DNA of 64,000 nucleotides from MWCO01 sp964488865 (GTDB lineage Bacteria; Myxococcota_A; Polyangia; Polyangiales; Polyangiaceae): contig CAZAWR010000016.1 in NCBI GenBank assembly GCA_964488865.1, positions 62,001 to 126,000 of the forward strand. The letters run 5' to 3'. Each line of letters opens with the position of its first letter. The first letter of the stretch is position 1. Shown here piece by piece: positions 1 through 7,461 of this stretch. The position numbers and the translations under genes were made by a program. Under the pieces are notes generated by a model. That model was given only the letters and a program-made list of their open reading frames with translations. It searched no databases and was not told where the DNA came from.

Positions 1-863
1 TCCGGAAGCCCGGACCGCGAGATGAGCTGCTCGGCGCGAGGCCCCGCCGACACGACTTCCGCGACGACACGCCGTGCGGCCTTGGGCGGCAACGCGCAGT
101 ACCTCGCGAGAGCGACCCACGAACGGGCGGTGAGCTGGTCACGCTTGCCCCCTACCGGCAGCGCCAGCGGGTCGTCTCCGATATACAGTCGCGTGCACAC
201 CAGGTCGTAGGCGGGGCTCAGCTTGAAGCGGCCCTCGTCGTCGGCAACCAGCGAGAAGTTCTTCAAGTGCATGTCCCCGTTTCCGGTCCACCACACGACC
301 ACTGCCAGCCGGAACCACCGCAGAAGCTCGATGGGCGCCTCGGTGGAGTACTTGCGTAGGAGCCGAACACAGAGCTCGGCAGAACCCTCGTACTTCTCCT
401 TGGGCGCCTTGAGACCAAGCTGGCAGAAGTCCTCCTGCCTGCGCTTCCGACCTTGCCGCGTTCGATCGAACCGAGCGGTGACGTACCCACGGGAACCGTC
501 CACCAGCGTCACCAACCCGCATGCCGCTACCTCCACGCCCGCAGCTTCGGCGACGCGCATCGTCAGAAGCTCGTTCTCGGGCATGTTGGGAAAGTGCTCG
601 GACGAAGGCTTCAGGATGTACATCCCCGCTTCGAGCGCCAACCGCAACGTCATGCGGTCCGACGTGAGCCCCAGAGACACCTTCTTCTGAATTCCCGAGA
701 TCGACGTCCGCCCCGCCATCGCCAACCCAAGGGTGTGCAGCTTGCCGCGATCCACGTCGACCGCTGGCATTCGCGTGGTTCCGAAGAGATGCTGCACGCA
801 CCGAGCGTGAGCATTCTCCTCGGCCTCGACCGGCTCGAGGCAGATCGAACACGCCCCCTTCAT
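1..863 (-). CDS. hipT: HipT-like Ser/Thr kinase toxin, C-terminus beyond window edge
   Basis: HipA-family kinase; 287 residues are visible and the frame is still open at base 1. In HipBST systems HipT is the toxin kinase (in E. coli O127 it phosphorylates tryptophanyl-tRNA synthetase). Visible features: an N-terminal Cys motif (C5, C8, C22), the Gly-rich-loop region SISGIQKK at residues 54-61 with the Ser-Ile-Ser signature of HipT, the ATP-site Lys in YILKPS, the catalytic block GNGDMHLKN with Asp197 and Asn202, and the later AYDL metal-binding motif. It lacks the N-terminal subdomain of full-length HipA, which is encoded separately just upstream. Its ATG overlaps the hipS stop in an ATGA. 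The HipA-kinase assignment is firm; the HipT subtype rests on the three-gene order and the SIS motif. Confidence 0.9.
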   Translation of the reverse strand, partial: MKGACSICLEPVEAEENAHARCVQHLFGTTRMPAVDVDRGKLHTLGLAMAGRTSISGIQKKVSLGLTSDRMTLRLALEAGMYILKPSSEHFPNMPENELLTMRVAEAAGVEVAACGLVTLVDGSRGYVTARFDRTRQGRKRRQEDFCQLGLKAPKEKYEGSAELCVRLLRKYSTEAPIELLRWFRLAVVVWWTGNGDMHLKNFSLVADDEGRFKLSPAYDLVCTRLYIGDDPLALPVGGKRDQLTARSWVALARYCALPPKAARRVVAEVVSAGPRAEQLISRSGLP

Positions 864-1189
864 GCCTCGTCCTGCATCGCCATGACCTCCACGGCTCCCA
901 CGCAATCCGCGCAGGTCGCCAGCAACAGACCGAACGCGTCGTCCTTCGGAATCTTGAGCTTGGCCGTCGCCATCTCGAGCAACCACCCCTCTGGCAGAAG
1001 GTTCTCGAAGAACGGGTGCAGGCCCCGCGACTCGTAGGGTTCCGAACGAAGCGGGAGCGTCAGCGAGACAGGCACAGCATTCGGGTCCCCCAACCACGCA
1101 GCGTCGTAGCGAAAGGCCGACCCTTCCCGAGTCTCTTCGATGGTGCCGACACGTGTGCCGTCGAGCCGAACCTCACCGCGTCTCGTCAT
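860..1189 (-). CDS. hipS: HipS-like protein (HipA N-subdomain 1), likely antitoxin
   Basis: A 109-residue protein matching only the N-terminal subdomain of HipA (VRLDG, then PVSLTLPL, then HPFFENLLPEGWLL). In HipBST this stand-alone subdomain is the antitoxin that binds the kinase. Trp69 in PEGW is a candidate for the pocket-blocking Trp described in HipS; that is inference. The chosen ATG at 1189 has GAGGAG four bases upstream. An in-frame ATG at 1210 is possible, but would overlap hipB by 38 bases instead of 17. The gene is coupled at both ends: it starts inside hipB and its stop overlaps the hipT start. Confidence 0.85.
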   Translation of the reverse strand: MTRRGEVRLDGTRVGTIEETREGSAFRYDAAWLGDPNAVPVSLTLPLRSEPYESRGLHPFFENLLPEGWLLEMATAKLKIPKDDAFGLLLATCADCVGAVEVMAMQDEA

Positions 1190-1406
1190 CGATCTCCTCG
1201 CGTTCCGCATCGACGATGCCGACTTGCTTGCCGAACACCGCGAGCACTGCGTTTGTTGACTCGAGGCGCACCGTGGCCTTGGCCCGCTCGAGCTCGGAGA
1301 CGAACCGGGTCCCCACGCCGGCGAGCTCGGCCAACTGCCGTTGCGTCATCCGGTTCGCTTTTCGGCGCTCTCGTACGAACGCGGCGATTTGCTCATGGGG
1401 AGTCAT
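1173..1406 (-). CDS. hipB: HipB-like HTH (XRE/Cro) regulator
   Basis: A 77-residue protein that is essentially one HTH_3 domain: TQRQLAELAGVGTRFVSELE is the recognition region, followed by the HipB-type strand with ATVRLES. In hip operons HipB binds palindromic operators, represses the operon and helps neutralise the kinase. It is the first gene of the three-gene operon and sits directly downstream of the three palindromes at 1453-1611. No strong Shine-Dalgarno sequence is visible before the ATG. The last codons lie inside the hipS translation-start region. Confidence 0.9.
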   Translation of the reverse strand: MTPHEQIAAFVRERRKANRMTQRQLAELAGVGTRFVSELERAKATVRLESTNAVLAVFGKQVGIVDAEREEIDDETR

Positions 1407-1452
1407 CCACAGAGAACGCTAGGGGTGAGGCGTCCGCGCGGCAAGCAAATAT

Positions 1453-1464
1453 TCCCGATCGGGA
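1453..1464. promoter_or_regulatory. Candidate HipB operator O1
   Basis: Perfect 12-base palindrome TCCCGATCGGGA, about 40 bases upstream of the hipB ATG and overlapping the likely promoter. It shares its core with the two palindromes further upstream. HipB-type regulators bind such sites; binding here is inferred. Confidence 0.6.
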
Positions 1465-1523
1465 TCATCTATGCTTCGTCGCTCCTTGGTTGCCCGGCCA
1501 ATCTTCGGAGTTCGGAGCGATGT

Positions 1524-1539
1524 ATTCCCGAACGGGAAT
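1524..1539. promoter_or_regulatory. Candidate HipB operator O2
   Basis: Palindrome ATTCCCG-AA-CGGGAAT (7-base arms, 2-base centre). Its centre is 73 bases from the centre of O1, close to seven helical turns, so both sites face the same side of the DNA. Confidence 0.6.
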
Positions 1540-1595
1540 GTCTTCGGCCGTCCGCTGTAGGGCGAGTTGCGATACTCCACTCGTTTCGAAGCAAT

Positions 1596-1611
1596 GTTCC
1601 CGATCGGGAAC
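1596..1611. promoter_or_regulatory. Candidate HipB operator O3
   Basis: Perfect 16-base palindrome GTTCCCGATCGGGAAC. Its centre is 72 bases from that of O2. It is the most symmetric of the three and borders the decayed hexapeptide-protein fragment that begins near 1617. Confidence 0.6.
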
Positions 1612-1616
1612 GCGAC

Positions 1617-1843
1617 AGCCGTGAGCGCGGTCAAAGGCTCCCTTCACCGATCACGGACCCTTCTCCCACCACGGAGTCGTCGAGCAGTACGCTGCCGATC
1701 AGCGCCTCGTCTCCCTCGCGACCGTGCAACACGCACCCGTGACCGACCGTGACGTTGCGCCCCACGATCACGCGCGAGACGCCGCCCGTCGTGTGAGCGC
1801 AGCTCGGGTCTTGCACGTTACCCCGATCCAAATCGACGCCGTC
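1617..1843 (-). pseudogene. Fragment of a gamma-carbonic-anhydrase-like gene
   Basis: About 215 bases closely match the interior of the intact gene at 6941-7456 (roughly residues 68-128 there), including CAHTTGG and the GHGCVLHG His motif. Compared with the full copy it has two in-frame deletions, of 6 and 3 bases, and has lost both gene ends, so it cannot make the trimeric left-handed beta-helix enzyme. It is wedged between hip operator O3 and the stop codon of the Cys-rich lipoprotein gene. It looks like a partial ectopic duplication about 5.5 kb from its source. Confidence 0.85.
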
Positions 1844-1854
1844 TGCGGCGAAGC

Positions 1855-3402
1855 TCAAAGTGGCTGGCAGTCCGCACTGCAGTTGGTGGTCCGGCAGGTA
1901 TCCCACGCGTCGAAGTCGGTGGTGCCGTCGGGGAAGGCACTGCGACAGGTCTGGATGCAGGTGGCATCATTGCCGCACTCGGCAACGCGCAAGCACTGTG
2001 CGAGGTTCTTGCAGTCGGCGTTGTCATTGCAGGTGCTGCTCGCCGTGCAGCACGAAGCCTCGATGCAGGTGGCGCAGGAGTCCGTGCTGACGATGAACCC
2101 GCAGGCGATTCCGGCGTCGAAGTTGCAAGCTTCATCGCAATTCGTGGCCAGGCATTGGTCTGTGTCGGAGCCGGGGCTCAAGGCGCCCGTGTTGTCGAAC
2201 GCACACTGCTGCCGGCAGGCGTCATCGCTACAGAGGTTGAGGCAGAGGTACCACGCCCAGAACGCTTCCGTTTCTCCAAGCGTGCTCAATTCGGAGCAGC
2301 AACTCGACTCCATACACGCATCGCAGGTTGCATTGTCGCTGCCGATGTTACCGCACGGAGACCAGTTGTAGGAGGCGCAGTCGGCAGAGCACGAAGTGGC
2401 CCTGCAGGACGTATTCACCATGCCCTCGGTGTACGCGTCCGGGTATTGCTCGAAGCAACCGAGCAGGCAGGCATTGTTGCTGCCACATCCTACCTGACAG
2501 GCCATGAGCAGGTTGGCCTCGTAGCTGCTGCCTTGCGCTATCAGCCCGTCACAGCACGGGCCCGCTGCCTCACATGCGATGCAATCGGCACCGGTTCCGT
2601 CGTTCCAGACGCCGCAAGGGGAGCCACCGCACGTGTCGTTGCACGTTGTCTCGAAGCAGGTAGCAGCCACGTTCCAACGAGCATAGCCCTCGGCATTGGC
2701 GGACACGCAGTCATATAGACACGCCGTGTTTCCGCTGGGACAAGCATTGTAGCAGCTCTGGTACCTCCAGAACCCGGGTTCGTGGAAGGCGGCGTAGAGC
2801 TCATCGCAGCAGCTCTGAACGGCGCAGCCGTTGCACGCAGCGTCGGACATCACGCTCCCGCAGGGGGCATCGAAGGACAGTTCGCACGCGGCGTCGCAGT
2901 GCTTGTTGCGGCACATGGCGGTGACGGCCCAGAGGGGCTGGCCGTCGGGGTAGCTCGTTTCGCAGTCGACGAAGCACGCCGAGTCGGTCGAGTCGCAGGC
3001 GGAGATGCACTCGACGAACTGCTTGCACTCCGGCTCGTTTTCGCAAGCTGTGAGGTCGTCGCAACAGGAGGTGTCGAGGCAATCCGCGCACGCCTGGGTG
3101 GCGAACACGGGCCCGCCGCAGCTGGGCGCGAAGCCATCGCCTCCGGTGCCGCCATCGCCTCCGATGCCGCCATCACCTCCGGCGCCGCCATCGCCTCCGG
3201 CGCCGCCGACTCCAGCAGTCCCTCCGGTGCCGCCGGAACCACCGACGCCTCCGGCGCCGCCGGAACCGGACGAGCCATCGGGGCCAGCATCGTCCTGCGG
3301 CGGCTGCGATGCCGGAGCAGTCTCATCGTCGCTGCAGCCCAGCAGGGTCACCAACGCCCAAAAGCATCCACTCACACTCAATACACGCATTGTCGTCCCC
3401 AT
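1855..3402 (-). CDS. Cys-rich five-module lipoprotein
   Basis: 515 residues. The ATG at 3402 is preceded by AAGGAGGT at good spacing. The N-terminus is a lipoprotein signal ending in LVTLLGC, followed by a Gly-rich linker (GGAGGVGGSGG type) of about 60 residues. The rest is five tandem modules of about 75-85 residues, each starting CG and holding about 10-12 Cys in a fixed order: a C..C....CC pair near the start, C...C..C in the middle and a final C....C..C. The even Cys number suggests disulfide-bonded units on the cell surface or in the periplasm. The modules are clearly paralogous to each other. I do not recognise a function; adhesion or protein binding is possible. Confidence 0.85.
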   Translation of the reverse strand: MGTTMRVLSVSGCFWALVTLLGCSDDETAPASQPPQDDAGPDGSSGSGGAGGVGGSGGTGGTAGVGGAGGDGGAGGDGGIGGDGGTGGDGFAPSCGGPVFATQACADCLDTSCCDDLTACENEPECKQFVECISACDSTDSACFVDCETSYPDGQPLWAVTAMCRNKHCDAACELSFDAPCGSVMSDAACNGCAVQSCCDELYAAFHEPGFWRYQSCYNACPSGNTACLYDCVSANAEGYARWNVAATCFETTCNDTCGGSPCGVWNDGTGADCIACEAAGPCCDGLIAQGSSYEANLLMACQVGCGSNNACLLGCFEQYPDAYTEGMVNTSCRATSCSADCASYNWSPCGNIGSDNATCDACMESSCCSELSTLGETEAFWAWYLCLNLCSDDACRQQCAFDNTGALSPGSDTDQCLATNCDEACNFDAGIACGFIVSTDSCATCIEASCCTASSTCNDNADCKNLAQCLRVAECGNDATCIQTCRSAFPDGTTDFDAWDTCRTTNCSADCQPL

Positions 3403-3444
3403 CCGAAACCTCCTTGCCCGCGCTAACCCAGAAAACCGTTTTAA

Positions 3445-3477
3445 ATGAACATTGTTCGAACGTTCATGTCCAGACAT
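3445..3477. promoter_or_regulatory. AT-rich palindromic cluster upstream of Cys-rich lipoprotein gene
   Basis: Two adjacent inverted repeats, ATGAAC-N11-GTTCAT (3445-3467) and ATGTC-CA-GACAT (3466-3477), about 45 bases upstream of the lipoprotein start. They stand out from the GC-rich surroundings and look like operator sequence for a dimeric repressor. The rest of the gene-free stretch 3403-3790 shows nothing else I can support. Confidence 0.35.
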
Positions 3478-3790
3478 AAAGAGGAAAACATAGGACATTG
3501 GCGTCTGCCGAGCCACCACGTCACGAGTTTCGGCTGGGTCGCCACGCTTCGCGCAGCCCTGGGCGCGTCAAGCGGTGAGGCACACCGCCGATGCCTGAAT
3601 CAGGTCATGCATTTGCGATCCCTGTCCGCACAAAGGTCGAACCCACGCGTCGAACATCCGGCTGCGAACCAGGGGAGGAATACCCTCGACGAACCTCGTC
3701 GCCGCTCCAAACCTGGGCCATCCTACATTGTGTGCAATTGTAGCTTTTACAAGTCTCGACCCGGCGGATTTCAATGCTCATGTTCCTGAA

Positions 3791-4723
3791 ATGGGCGGCA
3801 ACCGAAGCGAGGGAGTGGGACGTTGGCTTCTGCTGGGGCTTGCCGGGGTTCTGTTGACCGCCCTGGGCGGATGCCGATGCGCCTGCGGCGGGGGCACACC
3901 CGAACCGAGCGCACAACGTCCGACGCACGGTCTTAGCCACCTTATGCCCGTCCCGGTCGGGCCCAGAACCCGAGTGCTCACCTACAACGTGCTCGGGGAT
4001 CCTTCCGGCGCTAGCGAGCGAGCCTCCGCGTTGATGACGGAGCTGGAAGAGGCAGATGCGGACATCCTCGCCTTTCAGGAGGCCTCATCCTGGTTTTTGG
4101 ACCGTCTGCATCGACAGCCGTGGGTCAGCGCGTATGCGGGGACGGCGATCGGGGGGGAGCGCGTTTCGCCGGGTGGGCTCTACCTGCTTTCGAAGTACCC
4201 TATCGAGGGCTGCGGTGTCATAGACCTCCCCGGCGACGAAGGGCGCGCGGTGCTCTACGCGGATATTCGAGTTCACGACATCTCGGTGCGGGCGGCCGTG
4301 ATTCACTTGGCCGCTGACCTGGACGGGCGGGAGATCAGGGCCGAGCAGCTACAGGTCGTGTTCGACTTGCTGAGGGATGCGGATCACGGCCTGCTGCTCG
4401 GAGATTTCAACTTCGGTGACCGAGAACCCGAGGACTGGAGCCTGGAAGCGCCCTATCGCGACCTGTGGGCCGAGCTGCGCCCCGGCGAGGCCGGATACAC
4501 ATTCGACCTCGCGAGGAACACCATGGCGCAGAACAACGCGTTTGCATGCGAGAGGAGCCGGAGGCTGGACCGGATCCTCTTGCGATCGGAGGAATGGCGC
4601 GAGGCTTCCATCACGCTGATGGGCGACCGAGCTTTGGCCGGCAGCCCCGCTCTCTTCCCTTCGGACCACTTCGGCGTGATCGCCGAGTTGGTCCTTCCCG
4701 GTGGGTGGGTGGCGCAGCAATGA
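3791..4723 (+). CDS. Exported endonuclease/exonuclease/phosphatase-family lipoprotein
   Basis: 310 residues from the ATG at 3791; a longer frame begins at 3728 but would bury the signal peptide. The signal ends in LLTALGGC, a lipobox. The mature part has the metal-dependent phosphoesterase (DNase I-like) motifs in order: TYNVLG, ILAFQEAS with the metal-binding Glu, a central AVIHLA His, LLLGDFNF (the GDFN motif), RLDRILL and the terminal PSDHFGV (SDH motif). All catalytic positions of the superfamily appear present. The substrate is not predictable: nucleic acid, phospholipid or sphingomyelin are all used by relatives. It acts outside the cytoplasm. Confidence 0.85.
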   Translation: MGGNRSEGVGRWLLLGLAGVLLTALGGCRCACGGGTPEPSAQRPTHGLSHLMPVPVGPRTRVLTYNVLGDPSGASERASALMTELEEADADILAFQEASSWFLDRLHRQPWVSAYAGTAIGGERVSPGGLYLLSKYPIEGCGVIDLPGDEGRAVLYADIRVHDISVRAAVIHLAADLDGREIRAEQLQVVFDLLRDADHGLLLGDFNFGDREPEDWSLEAPYRDLWAELRPGEAGYTFDLARNTMAQNNAFACERSRRLDRILLRSEEWREASITLMGDRALAGSPALFPSDHFGVIAELVLPGGWVAQQ

Positions 4724-4811
4724 GCGGGGTCCTATGCCACCCCATAGTTTGCACGTTTGTGCCAGGACATCGTTGACAGGTGCTCATCCTCACCGTCGCT
4801 TGCGCGCGAGA

Positions 4812-5117
4812 TTGAGCGTCGCCGTTCTCAAGCCCGGTCGCTCAGGCTTCTACTCGACACCGCTCGATCTGGTGCTCGACCAAATGGGCGCAAAGACCCT
4901 GGTGCTCGCCGGCCTGACAACCGATCAGTGTGTGTTCGCCACGGCGAGCGACGCGCAGCTGCGCAAGTTTCGCTGCGCTGTGCCCAGTGACTGCTCAGCT
5001 GCCCTCTCCACGGTACGCCACGAGCGTGCCCTCGCCGTGATGGCCGACGCGTTCAACGTCGATGTTCGTCCGAGCGCCGACATCGTTCGTCATGTCTTTG
5101 CCCGGCTCCGATCCTGA
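4812..5117 (+). pseudogene. C-terminal half of an isochorismatase-family hydrolase
   Basis: About 100 residues match the second half of cysteine hydrolases of the isochorismatase/nicotinamidase fold: the KPGRSGFYST motif with the conserved Lys, then LVLAGLTTDQCVFATA with the nucleophilic Cys, then VPSDCSAA. The N-terminal half, which carries the catalytic Asp, is absent, and the sequence upstream (4724-4811) is unrelated. An intact protein cannot be built from this locus, so I read it as a deletion remnant. Confidence 0.75.
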
Positions 5118-5386
5118 GCCGTCCCTGGGCGGCGGAGTCGGCGACGTCCAGCTCTGCCTGGTAAGCTCTGCGCATGCTGGCTCTTGTGTTCGATGGGAGC
5201 CTTCTAGTGCGGGTGGACCTTCCTGAGGCGGCTCGCAAGGTGCTGGTGACGAACGCGTAGCACAGCAGCCTTGCGGCAGGATCCCTTTCGGGACGGTTCT
5301 GGTATCCGAATTGTGTTGCCATCCTTTTGGCTGACTTGTTGGATATGCCGCATTCGGTGAACGACCGCCGTCCTTGAAGGGGCACC

Positions 5387-6928
5387 GTGATGATGAGTCG
5401 AAGTCCACAGCCACTGCTGGATCTCATCTCTCCCTGTTTCGTCTGGGTGGGGGTCACTCTCGCGATCCTCACGTATGTTTCGCCCGCGAGGGCGTGGAAC
5501 TATGTAGAGCATCGGGCACTGACTTGCACCGCCGTGCAGTCGGTCTGCCAGAGGCTGTCGATAGCGGAGATCGCTCACGCGAAGCGACCTCCGAGCGCGG
5601 AGAAGTCGGAGACGCAGCGAAGGATTGGCATCGCGAAGGGGCTTTTGTGCTCCGCGCACTGCGATCTCCCTGGGCTTCCGGGGCAGGTCACCAACATGTT
5701 TCCCCACCGTGTGCCGGACGAGTGTGCCCTCGTCGCGGAGGCCACGCATTGCCCGTTCGGGTTCGCTGACGCAGTCGGGCTCATTGACTACAAGAACGAC
5801 GCTGCGGCGCTTCGCCGGCTCGCGTGCGGCGATATCGAGCCCCTGAAGCACGACAAGCCGAACGAGGCGTGGCAGGCGTTGACCGCGGACGAGCACTTTC
5901 ACCCCGACGTGGTCGTTGGTTTCGAGGAGGCGTTTGAGGTCGCGAGAAGCCGCGCTTACCGCGCGCGCTGGCTCGACCCGAAGTCCTGTCAGGACACGTT
6001 CCGCCGTGCGCTCTTCAACGCGGCGAGGGCCATGCACTTGCTCGAGGACGCCTACGCCTCTGGACATGCAGCCACCCAGTTGCAGGACGATCGCGACCCG
6101 AAAATCACCACGGTCGTGCATGATCGGTACAACGACGAGGGATTGAAGCTCGGAGCGAGGGGGGCTGAACCGGACCTGGGAGAGGGGAGTTCTGGGATCT
6201 GGTTCGCGAAGGGAGACGGTCACCTGGGGGACGAGGACAACCGAGCCAATCGACGCCGTGTGGAAGAGGCCGTCGAGACCGCGCTCTGCGCCCTCGTGAA
6301 CGACTATGTCGGCCTGTCGGAAACGGCGTGCCCCTTCATGCCTCGCCCGGCAAAGCTTCTCGTTCCCGAACCGATGGACGCGCCCGAGTCACCCGTGCAG
6401 CTCGGGGGTGTCCTGTGGGAGCTGGCTTCGACCACGCTCATCGTGGAACGCCAGGAGGTGCTCCGCCCTTCGAGCGTAGGCAGACTGGCGATCGGCGTGA
6501 CGCACCCGCTGGGTCGGCACCTGTCTCTTCGGGGTGCTGGTTACGTCGAGTGGTACTGGCGTCGTGGATTTTCCGAGGGGGAGTATCAGCAGGGGGCGAC
6601 GGAGTGGGGCTGGGGTGACAGGTTTGCGCGCGGTGCAGGGGGCCGCGTGGGGCTCGAGCTGAGCACGGCGCCGTGGAAGCGGACGCTGCGTGCGACCGTG
6701 CACACCGATGCTTACCTGGGTTGGTCGCGCGGGATGTCTTCGCTGGGTTCGACGCAGCTGTTCGATGGGGGAGAGGTGGGCTTGGGAGGGGAAATCCTTG
6801 CGTACTACCTCAGTCTGCGCCTGACCCCGTTCTACGGTGTTCGCCGTTCCGCCATCGGTGAGGGTGCGTGGTCCCACTGGGTTGGTGTGTCGATGGCAGT
6901 GCACTGGCCGCGTACGGACCTGCTTTGA
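5387..6928 (+). CDS. Zinc phospholipase C/P1 nuclease-like exported protein with barrel-like C-terminus
   Basis: 513 residues from GTG 5387 (ATG at 5390 and 5393 are alternatives). The signal peptide ends SPARA, so Trp37 becomes the mature N-terminus. Zinc-dependent phospholipase C and S1/P1 nucleases also begin with a metal-binding Trp. The core motif follows: His217, Asp221 and His227 in HLLEDAYASGH fit the family pattern HxxxDxxxxxH. Residues from about 345 onward are rich in alternating aromatic and polar strands (GRLAIGVTHPLG, LSLRGAGYVEWYW, LSLRLTPFYG) and read like an outer-membrane or autotransporter-like barrel. Several Cys in the core could form disulfides. The enzyme assignment is moderate; the barrel is inference. 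Confidence 0.65.
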   Translation: MMMSRSPQPLLDLISPCFVWVGVTLAILTYVSPARAWNYVEHRALTCTAVQSVCQRLSIAEIAHAKRPPSAEKSETQRRIGIAKGLLCSAHCDLPGLPGQVTNMFPHRVPDECALVAEATHCPFGFADAVGLIDYKNDAAALRRLACGDIEPLKHDKPNEAWQALTADEHFHPDVVVGFEEAFEVARSRAYRARWLDPKSCQDTFRRALFNAARAMHLLEDAYASGHAATQLQDDRDPKITTVVHDRYNDEGLKLGARGAEPDLGEGSSGIWFAKGDGHLGDEDNRANRRRVEEAVETALCALVNDYVGLSETACPFMPRPAKLLVPEPMDAPESPVQLGGVLWELASTTLIVERQEVLRPSSVGRLAIGVTHPLGRHLSLRGAGYVEWYWRRGFSEGEYQQGATEWGWGDRFARGAGGRVGLELSTAPWKRTLRATVHTDAYLGWSRGMSSLGSTQLFDGGEVGLGGEILAYYLSLRLTPFYGVRRSAIGEGAWSHWVGVSMAVHWPRTDLL

Positions 6929-6940
6929 GGTCGCCGTCGC

Positions 6941-7456
6941 TCAGCCCGTTCGATAGGACTTCGCAAGGGCCTGGTACACCCTGGCCCCATCGATCCCGAG
7001 GGTGCGATCGCCGTCGTTGACGGGCCGAACCACGCGGGCCGGTCGCCCCATCGCGAGAGAACGCGGTGGAATGGCCGTGCGCGCGGTCAGCAGGCTCCCA
7101 GCGCCGATCACCGACCCTTCCCCCACCACGGAGTTGTCGAGCAGCACGCTGCCCATTCCGATCAGCGCCTCGTCGCCCACCTCGCAACCGTGCAGCACGC
7201 ACCCGTGACCGACCGTGACGTTGCGCCCCACGATCACGCGCGAGACGCCGCCCGTCGTGTGCGCGCAGCTCAGGTCTTGCACGTTCGACCCTGCCCCGAT
7301 CCGGATCGGGCCCACGTCGCCGCGAAGCACGCAGCCGAACCAGATCGACGCCCCTTCCTCCACCTCGACGTCACCGATGATCGTGGCGTTGGGCGCGATC
7401 CATGCGTCGGGGTGAATGCGGGGGACGTGGTGTCCGAAGGGAAGAATGAGAGGCAT
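6941..7456 (-). CDS. Gamma-carbonic-anhydrase-like hexapeptide-repeat protein
   Basis: 171 residues of left-handed beta-helix repeats (IGDVEVEEGASIWFGC and following turns) in the YrdA/PaaY/gamma-carbonic-anhydrase family, a trimeric zinc-binding fold. The three expected His ligands are visible, one in CAHTTGG and two in GHGCVLHG. It starts five bases after the miaB stop, so it is probably co-transcribed with miaB. A decayed partial copy lies at 1617-1843. Carbonic anhydrase activity is not certain; some relatives are acyl-CoA thioesterases or inactive scaffolds. Confidence 0.9.
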   Translation of the reverse strand: MPLILPFGHHVPRIHPDAWIAPNATIIGDVEVEEGASIWFGCVLRGDVGPIRIGAGSNVQDLSCAHTTGGVSRVIVGRNVTVGHGCVLHGCEVGDEALIGMGSVLLDNSVVGEGSVIGAGSLLTARTAIPPRSLAMGRPARVVRPVNDGDRTLGIDGARVYQALAKSYRTG

Positions 7457-7461
7457 GGTCC

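Noticed and set aside
1419..1634. Small minus-strand frame across the hip operators
   Set aside because: It is created by the palindromes themselves (repeated FPIGN/FPFGN) and has no start signal.
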